A DNA stretch of 5,525 nt from positions 1-5,525 of the forward strand of contig WFTY01000148.1 in NCBI GenBank assembly GCA_015485245.1. Reading direction: 5' to 3'. Made by a program: the position numbers and the translations under genes. Below the pieces are notes generated by a model, which was not told the DNA's origin, made no database searches, and worked only from the letters and a program-made list of their open reading frames with translations. Numbering within the stretch: position 1 is the stretch's first letter; each line of letters begins with the position of its first letter. The stretch comes from Anaerolineales bacterium. GTDB lineage: Bacteria > Chloroflexota > Anaerolineae > Anaerolineales > UBA11858. Of this stretch, positions 1 to 5,525 are shown in pieces.

Positions 1-1
1 C

Positions 2-565
2 TTGATGTGGGTGCAAATCGCCGGGATTTTACTGGCCGCCTTCGGTGTCGCTCTGGTGGTCACCGGCGGCGATTTCAGCGCCTTGGGCTGGCAGCAAGAG
101 GGTATGCCGGGCAACCTGTACATCCTGGCCAGCGCGCCGAATTGGGCGATCTTCTCTGTGCTCTCGCGCCGCGGTTTGAAACAGCACCCTGCGGCCCGCA
201 TGATGCTCTATGTGATGGGCTTTGGTTGGCTGATTGTTTCGCTGGCGATGTTCGTCCCCGGCGGCGTGGGACTGTCGGAAATCCCCCGCCTTACCCGTCC
301 TGGTTGGATGGGAGTGCTCTTCCTGGGCGTGATTTGCTCCGGGCTGGCTTATGTCTTCTGGTATGACGGTTTGCAGGCTATGCCGGTGGGGCAGGTGGGG
401 GCGCTGTTGTATCTTGAACCGCTGATCGCTGTGCTGGTGGCCGCCTGGCTGCTGAATGAGGCGATTTTGCTCGCTTCCCTGCTGGGCGGGGCGGCGATTC
501 TTTTCGGCGTTTACCTGGTCGAGCGCCGCGGTCATCCCGCCGCGGCGGAGGAGCAGCCTGCCTGA
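2..565 (+). CDS. EamA/DMT-family transporter, C-terminal part (5' end outside window)
   Basis: This is the C-terminal 187 residues of a small-molecule exporter/importer of the drug/metabolite transporter superfamily, an inner-membrane protein. The frame is open to the left edge, so the first codons seen are not the real start. Family members are about 290-300 residues with two five-helix EamA repeats, so roughly the first 110 residues are missing. Hydrophobic segments fall at about residues 4-22, 38-56, 67-86, 101-120, 129-150 and 154-174 of the visible part. These are the last helix of repeat 1 and the five helices of repeat 2. The stretches FWYDGLQ and LLYLEPLIAVLVAAWLLNE are typical of the end of an EamA repeat. 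The tail ERRGHPAAAEEQPA is polar, as expected for a cytoplasmic end. The TGA stop shares its A with the next gene's ATG, which suggests translational coupling. Substrate cannot be told from sequence; the neighbours hint weakly at a purine or other heterocycle. Confidence 0.9.
   Translation: MMWVQIAGILLAAFGVALVVTGGDFSALGWQQEGMPGNLYILASAPNWAIFSVLSRRGLKQHPAARMMLYVMGFGWLIVSLAMFVPGGVGLSEIPRLTRPGWMGVLFLGVICSGLAYVFWYDGLQAMPVGQVGALLYLEPLIAVLVAAWLLNEAILLASLLGGAAILFGVYLVERRGHPAAAEEQPA
547..553 (+). promoter_or_regulatory. Ribosome binding site for the DUF6909-like gene
   Basis: GGAGGAG lies inside the end of the transporter gene, 11 bases upstream of the ATG at 565. It is a strong Shine-Dalgarno match with a slightly long spacer. 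It supports the ATG that overlaps the preceding stop codon (TGATG) as the true start. Confidence 0.6.
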
Positions 566-2283
566 TGGAGCGTACCGTCCCTTACACTGCTTCGGAAGAA
601 GTTGAACTGTATTTGCGCACGTATTACTCGTTGCTGCGCTCGTCCTCCGATGTGCAGATTCGCACACTGGAGGAGGTGCACTCGGCTACACATTCGCTGC
701 TGCATCCGGGGGCGCGCGATGAAGCGCCAGACCTCTCAGCGTTCATCTACAGCATTTTGCGTTTGCCGGAGTGCATTGTGCAGGCCGACCATGTGGTGAT
801 GGGGCAAAGCGCCGAGATGTTCCGCCAGGAGGGGATTGGCGCTGTGGAGACCTGGCAACCGGTCTCAGCGCGGGCTCGCCGCCGCCGCTGTTACTTCGAT
901 GGCGAGAGTACGCTGGCCTGTATCGTCGCCAGCCGCTCGGATATTGACGACATCGTCCCCCTGCTGACCGCTTATCAGGTCGAGTGGCGCAAGCTCTATC
1001 GTCTGCTCAACCGTCTGCCGGCGGACTTTCCACTCGCCGAGGTAGAGACCAATGCTGAGGCGCGCGCCAGCCTCGCGACGGCGTTGAAGATGAACCTCGA
1101 TGACCTCGATCGTCTGCGTGTGGTGTGGGGATCGGCGTTCGTCACCAACCTGGAGCGCATCGCCCGCAAACCGCGTCGCCTGCGGGTGCGCCTGCTCAGC
1201 GGGACACTGAATGAATATCGGCGGGCGACGCACGCCTGGTGGGAGAACATCGAGAAAGCCGTTCCCGCCTTGCGCGAGCGTCCGGTTTATTTCGTCTCCA
1301 GCAACACGCACAGCCTGGTTAACCTGTTCTCCGGCTTCGCTTTGCAGCACCGCGACCGCCTATTGCAGTTCCTTGAAGAGACGCAGGATACTGCCTTGTT
1401 GGAGGAGTGGGTCGGCATCCAGGCGCAGGATATCCCCTCCAGCCAGGAGAATTTTCTCTATTACGTGTTGAAGAAATTTCTGCAGACCTCTGAGGGGGCG
1501 GCCTATCATCAAATGCGTTTGGAACACGAGCGGGCCTGCGGCATCACCCGCGTGGACAGCCGCCATTACTTCGATGTGGACGCGCAGGTGATCGACCTGG
1601 CGCGCGTGCGCACCGACTGGATCGATCCTCGCATTGCCGATCAACCTCTGGACGCCCTGGGCTCCAGCGATGCTTTGATCCTCAACATTGACTACCCCCT
1701 GGGCTTGGCGGCTTACAACATCCTCTCCGAGGTGGCTACCCGCGCCGGGCGCATCCTCGGCGTGTATGTGATGGGCAAGGCGGCCACCCTCAACGGCGTG
1801 ATCGGCGATGTGATGATCCCCAACGTGGTGCACGATGAGCACACGCGCAACACGTACATCATTCGTAACGCCTTCGCCGCCGCCGATGTCGCCCCTTATC
1901 TGGTTTATGGTACCGTACTGGACAACCAGAAAGCCGTCACTGTGCGGGGGACGTTTTTGCAAAACGCCACCTATATGGATGTGTTCTATCGTGAGGGCTA
2001 CACTGATATTGAGATGGAAGCCGGCCCATACCTTTCGGCGGTGTATGAGATGTACCGCCCCACCCGTCACCCGGTGGATGAAATCGTCTACTTCGACCGC
2101 ATGCCCTTCGATTTTGGCCTGTTGCACTATGCCTCTGATACGCCCCTCAGCAAGGGCAAAAACCTGGGGGCGAGTTCGCTTTCCTATTTTGGGATGGATC
2201 CGACGTATGCCACCTCGCTGGCGATTCTGCGCCGCATCCTGCTGATGGAGCAGGCGCGGCTGGCAGGGACTGAGAAAGGATAG
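565..2283 (+). CDS. DUF6909-family protein with a nucleoside phosphorylase-like C-terminal domain
   Basis: A 572-residue soluble protein with no signal peptide or membrane segment; function not established. From memory it matches the uncharacterised DUF6909 family along its whole length: LPECI (68-72), RRRRCY (105-110), RPVYFVSSNTHSLVN (239-253), YVMGKAATLNGVIGDVMIPN (401-420) and YASDTPL (522-528) all have counterparts there. Residues 1 to about 340 are mostly helical and charged, with no enzyme motif I recognise. Residues about 365-565 resemble hexameric purine nucleoside phosphorylase (DeoD). A GD-[VI]-[MV]-IP strand sits at 414-419. MDVF...DIEMEA (471-486) parallels DeoD MFDVM...VEMEA, where Met and Glu hold the ribose. 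SD at 524-525 parallels the DeoD catalytic Ser-Asp pair. This points to a nucleoside phosphorylase, nucleosidase or nucleotide-binding role, but that is inference. It overlaps the transporter stop by one base and lies two bases before the xanthine dehydrogenase-like gene, so co-expression is likely. The ATG is supported by GGAGGAG upstream. Confidence 0.75.
   Translation: MERTVPYTASEEVELYLRTYYSLLRSSSDVQIRTLEEVHSATHSLLHPGARDEAPDLSAFIYSILRLPECIVQADHVVMGQSAEMFRQEGIGAVETWQPVSARARRRRCYFDGESTLACIVASRSDIDDIVPLLTAYQVEWRKLYRLLNRLPADFPLAEVETNAEARASLATALKMNLDDLDRLRVVWGSAFVTNLERIARKPRRLRVRLLSGTLNEYRRATHAWWENIEKAVPALRERPVYFVSSNTHSLVNLFSGFALQHRDRLLQFLEETQDTALLEEWVGIQAQDIPSSQENFLYYVLKKFLQTSEGAAYHQMRLEHERACGITRVDSRHYFDVDAQVIDLARVRTDWIDPRIADQPLDALGSSDALILNIDYPLGLAAYNILSEVATRAGRILGVYVMGKAATLNGVIGDVMIPNVVHDEHTRNTYIIRNAFAAADVAPYLVYGTVLDNQKAVTVRGTFLQNATYMDVFYREGYTDIEMEAGPYLSAVYEMYRPTRHPVDEIVYFDRMPFDFGLLHYASDTPLSKGKNLGASSLSYFGMDPTYATSLAILRRILLMEQARLAGTEKG
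2275..2280 (+). promoter_or_regulatory. Ribosome binding site for the xanthine dehydrogenase-like gene
   Basis: AAAGGA ends five bases before the ATG at 2286 and sits in the last codons of the upstream gene. It fixes the start of the dehydrogenase gene, whose first residues (TSVRRVDALDKVTGEALY) match the usual N-terminus of this family. Confidence 0.6.
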
Positions 2284-2285
2284 TT

Positions 2286-4517
2286 ATGACGATCATTGGA
2301 ACTTCTGTACGTCGCGTGGACGCGCTGGATAAGGTCACGGGCGAGGCGCTTTACCCCGGCGACCTCACCCGCCCTGATCTGGCGCACATGAAAATCCTCT
2401 TTGCCAACCGCCCGCACGCCGTCATCCGAAGCCTGGATACCAGCAAGGCCGAGGCGTTGCCGGGCGTGATCGCCATCTTCACGGCCAAAGACGTGCCCGT
2501 GAACGAGTATGGCCTGATTATGCCCGATCAACCTGTGCTGTGTGGCCCCGGCTCTTCCAAGCCCTACGCCGAGCGGGTGCGCTTCATCGGTGATCAGGTG
2601 GCGGTTGTCGTCGCCGAGAGCGAGGAGATCGCCGCCCGGGCGCGCGACCTGATTGCCGTCGAGTACGAAGACCTGCCGGTGGTCACTGACCCCGAAGAGG
2701 CCATGCGTCCCAATGCGCCGTTGCTGCACCCGGAGCAGGAGAGCAACGTGTTCTGCCGCTACCGCATTCGCAAAGGCGATGTGGAGGCTGCTTTTGCGCA
2801 GGCCGATGTGATCGTGGAGAGTGAATATCGTACGCCAGTGCAGGAACACGCCTTTTTGCAGCCGGAGGCCGGGCTGGCCTATGTGGACGAAGAAGGTCGC
2901 GTCACCGTGGAGGTTGCCGGACAGTGGCTTCACGAGGAACGTGAACAAATCGCCCACGCTCTGGGGTTGCCGGAGGAGAAGGTGCGCGTGGTGCACCCGG
3001 CGATTGGCGGAGCGTTTGGCGGGCGCGAAGACCTCTCGGTGCAACTTGTGCTGGCGCTGGCTGCCTGGCGGCTGCACCAGCGAGGGATCAGCCGCCCGGT
3101 GAAAATTGTGTGGAGCCGCGAGGAATCCATCATCGGCCATCACAAGCGGCACGAGTACATCATCCGGGCGCGCTGGGGCGCGACGCGCGCGGGCAAGGTG
3201 ATCGCCGCCGAAGTTGAACTGGTCGAAAATGGCGGCGCCTATGCCTACACCAGCACCAAAGTGTTAGGCAACGCCACGCTGATGTGCACCGGCCCGTATG
3301 AGATCCCCAACGTCAAAGTGGACGCCTTTGCCGTTTACACCAACAACATTCCCGGCGGGGCGTTCCGCGGCTTTGGCGGACCGCAGGGGGCCTTCGCTGC
3401 AGAGACACAGATGAACAAGCTGGCCGAGGCCCTGGGCATGGATCCGGTGGAGCTGCGCCTGAAGAATGTGCTGCGCGAGGGATCGCTGCTCTCGGTGGGC
3501 ACGCCGCTGCCGGAGGGGGTTTCCATCGCGGAGGTGGTGGAGGCTGCGGCGCGCGAGGCAGGATGGCGTGGCGAGCGCGAACAGAAGACCGCGGACGACG
3601 GACCACGGTCTTCTGTCCGTGGTCTGTCGTCCGCCGAGCCGCATGTGCGGCGAGGCCGGGGTTTTGCCTGCGGTTTTAAGAACGTCGGTTTCTCTTACGG
3701 CTATCCGGAGAACTGCTGGGCGACGGTGGAGCTGCACGGCAAAGGAGAGATCGAGCGTGTGGTGGTGCGCCACGCCGCTGCTGAGGTCGGCCAGGGTACG
3801 CATACCGCCATTATTCAGATGGCCGCCGAGGCCGCGGGCGTCTCGGTGGATCAGGTCGAACTGGTGACCGCAGATTCGGCGGTGACGGACAATTCTGGCA
3901 GCGTCTCGGCCTCGCGCATGACCTTCATGGCGGGCAACGCCGTGCGCGGCGCGATGGAACAGGCGTTGCAGAAATGGAAGGACGAGGAGCGTCCGGCAAT
4001 TGCTACCTACCAATACCTGGCGCCCAAGACCACCCCCTTCGACCCGGAGACCGGCTACTGCACGCCCAACTTCGCTTACGGTTACGTCGCCCAGGCGGTG
4101 GAGGTGGAAGTGGATACCGAGACCGGTCAGGTGCGCGTTGTCGAGGTCGTCTCGGCCAATGATGTCGGCAAGGCGATCAACCCGCAGCAGGTGGAAGGTC
4201 AGACCGAGGGCGCGATTGTCCAGGCCGAGGGCTACGCCCTGATGGAGAACTTTGTTCAGAAAGACGGCTACGTGCTCACCCCGCATCTTTCCACCTATCT
4301 GATCCCGGGTGTGTACGACATCCCTGAGCGGGTTAAGACGGTGATCGTTGAGCACGCTGATCCGCGCGGCCCGTGGGGGGCGCGTGGCATGGGCGAGATG
4401 CCCTACATCCCGCTGACCCCGGCTATCATCGCCGCCTTGCACGATGCCACCGGCGTGTGGTTCAACGATTTCCCCCTCACCCCGGAGCGCGTGCTGCGCG
4501 GTCTGGGGAAGATTTAG
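2286..4517 (+). CDS. Xanthine dehydrogenase family molybdopterin-binding subunit
   Basis: Large catalytic subunit of a molybdenum hydroxylase: it binds the Mo-molybdopterin cofactor and hydroxylates a heterocycle or aldehyde with water, passing electrons to FeS and FAD subunits. At 743 residues it is the normal length for a stand-alone large subunit (B. subtilis PucD type). The a/b hammerhead domain is at about 18-125, the first cofactor domain at about 145-380 and the second at about 405-690. Hallmarks are QEH (186-188), GGAFGGRE (241-248), GGAFRGFGGPQ (357-367), VGQGTHT (501-507) and GMGEMP (701-706), where E704 corresponds to the catalytic Glu1261 of bovine xanthine oxidase. By eye alignment, bovine substrate residue Glu802 is kept (E248), but Arg880 is Asn (N329), and Phe1009-Thr1010 appear as Tyr-Gly (471-472). 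Xanthine is therefore not assured as substrate. No FAD or 2Fe-2S subunit gene lies in the window. Residues about 433-450 are encoded by an inserted palindromic repeat, and the TAG stop is the first codon of a second copy. Confidence 0.93.
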   Translation: MTIIGTSVRRVDALDKVTGEALYPGDLTRPDLAHMKILFANRPHAVIRSLDTSKAEALPGVIAIFTAKDVPVNEYGLIMPDQPVLCGPGSSKPYAERVRFIGDQVAVVVAESEEIAARARDLIAVEYEDLPVVTDPEEAMRPNAPLLHPEQESNVFCRYRIRKGDVEAAFAQADVIVESEYRTPVQEHAFLQPEAGLAYVDEEGRVTVEVAGQWLHEEREQIAHALGLPEEKVRVVHPAIGGAFGGREDLSVQLVLALAAWRLHQRGISRPVKIVWSREESIIGHHKRHEYIIRARWGATRAGKVIAAEVELVENGGAYAYTSTKVLGNATLMCTGPYEIPNVKVDAFAVYTNNIPGGAFRGFGGPQGAFAAETQMNKLAEALGMDPVELRLKNVLREGSLLSVGTPLPEGVSIAEVVEAAAREAGWRGEREQKTADDGPRSSVRGLSSAEPHVRRGRGFACGFKNVGFSYGYPENCWATVELHGKGEIERVVVRHAAAEVGQGTHTAIIQMAAEAAGVSVDQVELVTADSAVTDNSGSVSASRMTFMAGNAVRGAMEQALQKWKDEERPAIATYQYLAPKTTPFDPETGYCTPNFAYGYVAQAVEVEVDTETGQVRVVEVVSANDVGKAINPQQVEGQTEGAIVQAEGYALMENFVQKDGYVLTPHLSTYLIPGVYDIPERVKTVIVEHADPRGPWGARGMGEMPYIPLTPAIIAALHDATGVWFNDFPLTPERVLRGLGKI
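3581..3634 (+). repeat. Intragenic palindromic repeat, copy 1, in frame
   Basis: A 54-base element (18 codons) inside the dehydrogenase gene, encoding about QKTADDGPRSSVRGLSSA. GCGGACGACGGACCACGG (3591-3608) is the inverted complement of 3617-3634 with one mismatch, giving an 18-bp stem with an 8-base loop (TCTTCTGT). A second, competing pairing joins ACAGAAGACC (3581-3590) with GGTCTTCTGT (3607-3616), a perfect 10-bp match. There is no stop codon in any of the six frames. The related copy at 4515-4575 shares AGACCGCRGACGA, GACCACGG and GGTCTNCYGTCCG. The encoded segment lies in the linker before the RGRGFACGFKNVGF block, where other family members vary in length. Confidence 0.85.
3638..3651 (+). 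repeat. Short inverted repeat next to copy 1
   Basis: GCCGCA (3638-3643) and TGCGGC (3646-3651) form a 6-bp stem with a 2-base loop, just after the palindromic element and still inside the coding sequence (residues 452-457). It may be a remnant of the same insertion or plain chance in a G+C-rich gene. Confidence 0.3.
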
Positions 4518-4575
4518 ACCGCAGACGATAGACGACAGACCACGGACTGCGGTCTACCGTCCGCGGTCCGTGGTC
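4515..4575 (+). repeat. Palindromic repeat, copy 2, carrying the stop codon of the upstream gene
   Basis: A 61-base element that begins exactly with the TAG stop of the dehydrogenase gene. TAGACCGCAG (4515-4524) pairs perfectly with CTGCGGTCTA (4547-4556). GACCACGGACTGCGG (4538-4552) pairs with CCGCGGTCCGTGGTC (4561-4575) with a single T-G wobble, around an 8-base loop (TCTACCGT). The two stems overlap and exclude each other, the same layout as copy 1 at 3581-3634. No run of T follows, so it is not a standard Rho-independent terminator, though a hairpin this strong could slow transcription or protect the 3' end of the upstream message. Confidence 0.8.
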
Positions 4576-4589
4576 ACAAAGCGATTATC

Positions 4590-5483
4590 ATGCCTTTCCC
4601 CTACCTCGGCGAAACCCAAACCCTGGACGATGCCGCTCGCGCCGCGCTCCCCGGCGAGTTCGTGGCGCTCCCCGCGGGGGTGACTCATTACGAGATCGAC
4701 GGCCCGGCGGATGGCGCGCCGGTGGTGTTGGTGCACGGTTTTTCGGTGCCTTGTTATATCTGGGATCCCACCTTTGAAGCCCTCGCCGCGGCGGGTTTCC
4801 GCACCCTGCGCTACGACCTCTTTGGGCGGGGATTCTCCGACCGGCCGCGGGTGAAGTACACTCTCGATTTCTTCGCCGATCAGTTGCGCGACTTGCTCGT
4901 CGCTCTGGACTTCCCCGCGCCGGTGAATCTCGTCGGCCTTTCGATGGGCGGGCCGATCACGTTGCGCTTTGTAGACCGCTTCCCGCAGCGGGTGAAGCGC
5001 CTGGCGCTGATCGACCCTGCCGGATTCCCTTTGCGGACTCCCTGGTATATACGCTTGATCTTGCTCCCTGGGGTGGGGGAGTTGTTCTTTGGGCTGTTGG
5101 GGCCGCGCTTTTTGCTCCGCAGCATGGCCGAGGATTTCTTCTCTCCCCGGGAGATCGGCTACTTCCTGGAGCGTTACAAAGAGCAGATGCGCTACCGCGG
5201 CTTCCTGCGAGCGATCCTCTCCACGTTGCGCGGCGACGCGCTGGGGGATCAGCGGGCGCTGTACCGCCGCGCCGGAGAACTCGGTCTGCCGGTGCTGTTG
5301 ATCTGGGGATGCCACGACCGCACTGTCCCCTTTGCGTATAGCCATGAAGCGCGCGCGTTGATGCCTCAGGCGAAGTTCTATCCCGTCGAGGATGCTGGTC
5401 ACATTCCCCATTACGAACGCCCAGAGGTCGTCAACCCGCTGCTGGTTGAATTTTTGCAGCGGGGGGAGGTGGCTGCCGATTGA
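4590..5483 (+). CDS. Alpha/beta hydrolase
   Basis: A 297-residue alpha/beta-hydrolase-fold enzyme, probably cytoplasmic, of the group that includes meta-cleavage product hydrolases (MhpC/BphD-like), epoxide hydrolases and esterases. The oxyanion motif VHGF is at 48-51, DLFGRGFSDRP at 76-86, the nucleophile elbow GLSMGG at 116-121 (Ser118), the acid Asp243 in CHDRTVP and the base His271 in DAGHIPHYE, so the triad is complete. The cap region contains a hydrophobic stretch (about 151-180, WYIRLILLPGVGELFFGLL), which suggests an apolar substrate or loose membrane contact. The exact reaction cannot be assigned. The ATG is chosen because it is the first start after the TAG at 4515 and gives a normal family length. 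No good Shine-Dalgarno precedes it, only ACAAAG-like bases. The gene is in the same frame as the dehydrogenase gene, 72 bases after its stop, most of that gap being repeat copy 2. It may be the last gene of the same transcription unit or expressed separately. Confidence 0.88.
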   Translation: MPFPYLGETQTLDDAARAALPGEFVALPAGVTHYEIDGPADGAPVVLVHGFSVPCYIWDPTFEALAAAGFRTLRYDLFGRGFSDRPRVKYTLDFFADQLRDLLVALDFPAPVNLVGLSMGGPITLRFVDRFPQRVKRLALIDPAGFPLRTPWYIRLILLPGVGELFFGLLGPRFLLRSMAEDFFSPREIGYFLERYKEQMRYRGFLRAILSTLRGDALGDQRALYRRAGELGLPVLLIWGCHDRTVPFAYSHEARALMPQAKFYPVEDAGHIPHYERPEVVNPLLVEFLQRGEVAAD

Positions 5484-5489
5484 AATCGG
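5476..5489 (+). other. Small hairpin spanning the hydrolase stop codon; rest of tail empty
   Basis: CCGATT (5476-5481) and AATCGG (5484-5489) form a 6-bp stem with a 2-base loop over the TGA stop. No T-run follows, so a terminator call is weak. The remaining bases to 5525 show no supported gene. Confidence 0.25.
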
Positions 5490-5525
5490 GGCGCGATGGG
5501 CCTGGGCCGGGCGTCGGCCTGCTCC

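Noticed and set aside
2184..3152. Minus-strand open frame of 322 codons across the second and third genes
   Set aside because: It crosses the junction of two well-supported + strand genes and has a low-complexity, His/Arg-rich translation, so it is a shadow.
3581..3634. Reading copy 1 as evidence that the dehydrogenase gene is a pseudogene
   Set aside because: The insertion keeps the frame, and conserved motifs continue on both sides through the catalytic Glu704 and a normal C-terminus.
3264..4442. Long open frame of 392 codons on the minus strand inside the dehydrogenase gene
   Set aside because: It is the antisense shadow of a high-G+C gene with clear family motifs on the + strand; its translation is rich in His and Arg and resembles no known protein.
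4538..4575. Strong hairpin as a Rho-independent terminator after the dehydrogenase gene
   Set aside because: The stem is followed by ACAAAGCG, not a T-run, and a related hairpin lies inside the coding sequence at 3591-3634, so it is better read as a dispersed repeat.
3581..4575. The two repeat copies as part of a CRISPR array
   Set aside because: There are only two diverged copies about 0.9 kb apart with a conserved coding sequence between them, and no regular spacers.
4554..5411. Minus-strand open frame of 285 codons opposite the hydrolase
   Set aside because: It is antisense to a gene with a complete catalytic triad and has no recognisable domain.
5496..5525. Possible start of another gene (ATG, open to the right edge)
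   Set aside because: Only ten codons are visible (MGLGRASACS), too few to support a call; the GGGG upstream is weak evidence for a ribosome binding site.

Overview
The window holds four genes, all on the + strand and tightly packed, from a bacterium of roughly 60% G+C by eye. The best guess is a Chloroflexota (Anaerolineae-like) genome. That rests on gene style and on two copies of a GACCACGG / ACCGCGGACGACGG-type dispersed palindromic repeat that I associate, from memory only, with that group. No rRNA, tRNA, CRISPR array, transposase or phage gene is visible.

Layout: (1) 2-565 is the 3' part of an EamA/DMT-type membrane transporter that runs off the left edge. (2) 565-2283 overlaps it by one base and encodes a 572-residue protein that I match to the uncharacterised DUF6909 family. 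Its C-terminal part looks like a purine nucleoside phosphorylase/nucleosidase fold, with an EMEA motif and an SD motif. (3) 2286-4517 starts two bases later and encodes a complete molybdopterin-binding large subunit of the xanthine dehydrogenase family. (4) 4590-5483 encodes an alpha/beta hydrolase with a complete Ser-Asp-His triad. The last 42 bases hold no supported gene.

The most unusual signal is a pair of related palindromic repeats. Copy 1 (3581-3634, 54 bases = 18 codons) lies inside the xanthine dehydrogenase gene. It keeps the frame, is free of stop codons in all six frames, and falls in a linker between conserved blocks. Copy 2 (4515-4575) begins with the TAG stop codon of that same gene and fills most of the 72-base gap before the hydrolase. 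Both copies are in the same translational phase (peptide theme TADD...VRG). The codon that is AAG (Lys) in copy 1 is TAG (stop) in copy 2. The hydrolase gene is also in the same frame as the dehydrogenase gene, so one TAG separates the two reading frames.

Functionally, genes 1-3 look like one transcription unit, with the promoter left of the window. A nucleoside phosphorylase-like protein next to a molybdenum hydroxylase suggests transport, cleavage and oxidation of a purine-like or other N-heterocyclic compound. However, the xanthine-binding arginine of true xanthine dehydrogenase appears to be replaced by Asn, and the FeS and FAD subunits are not in the window. The substrate is therefore open.
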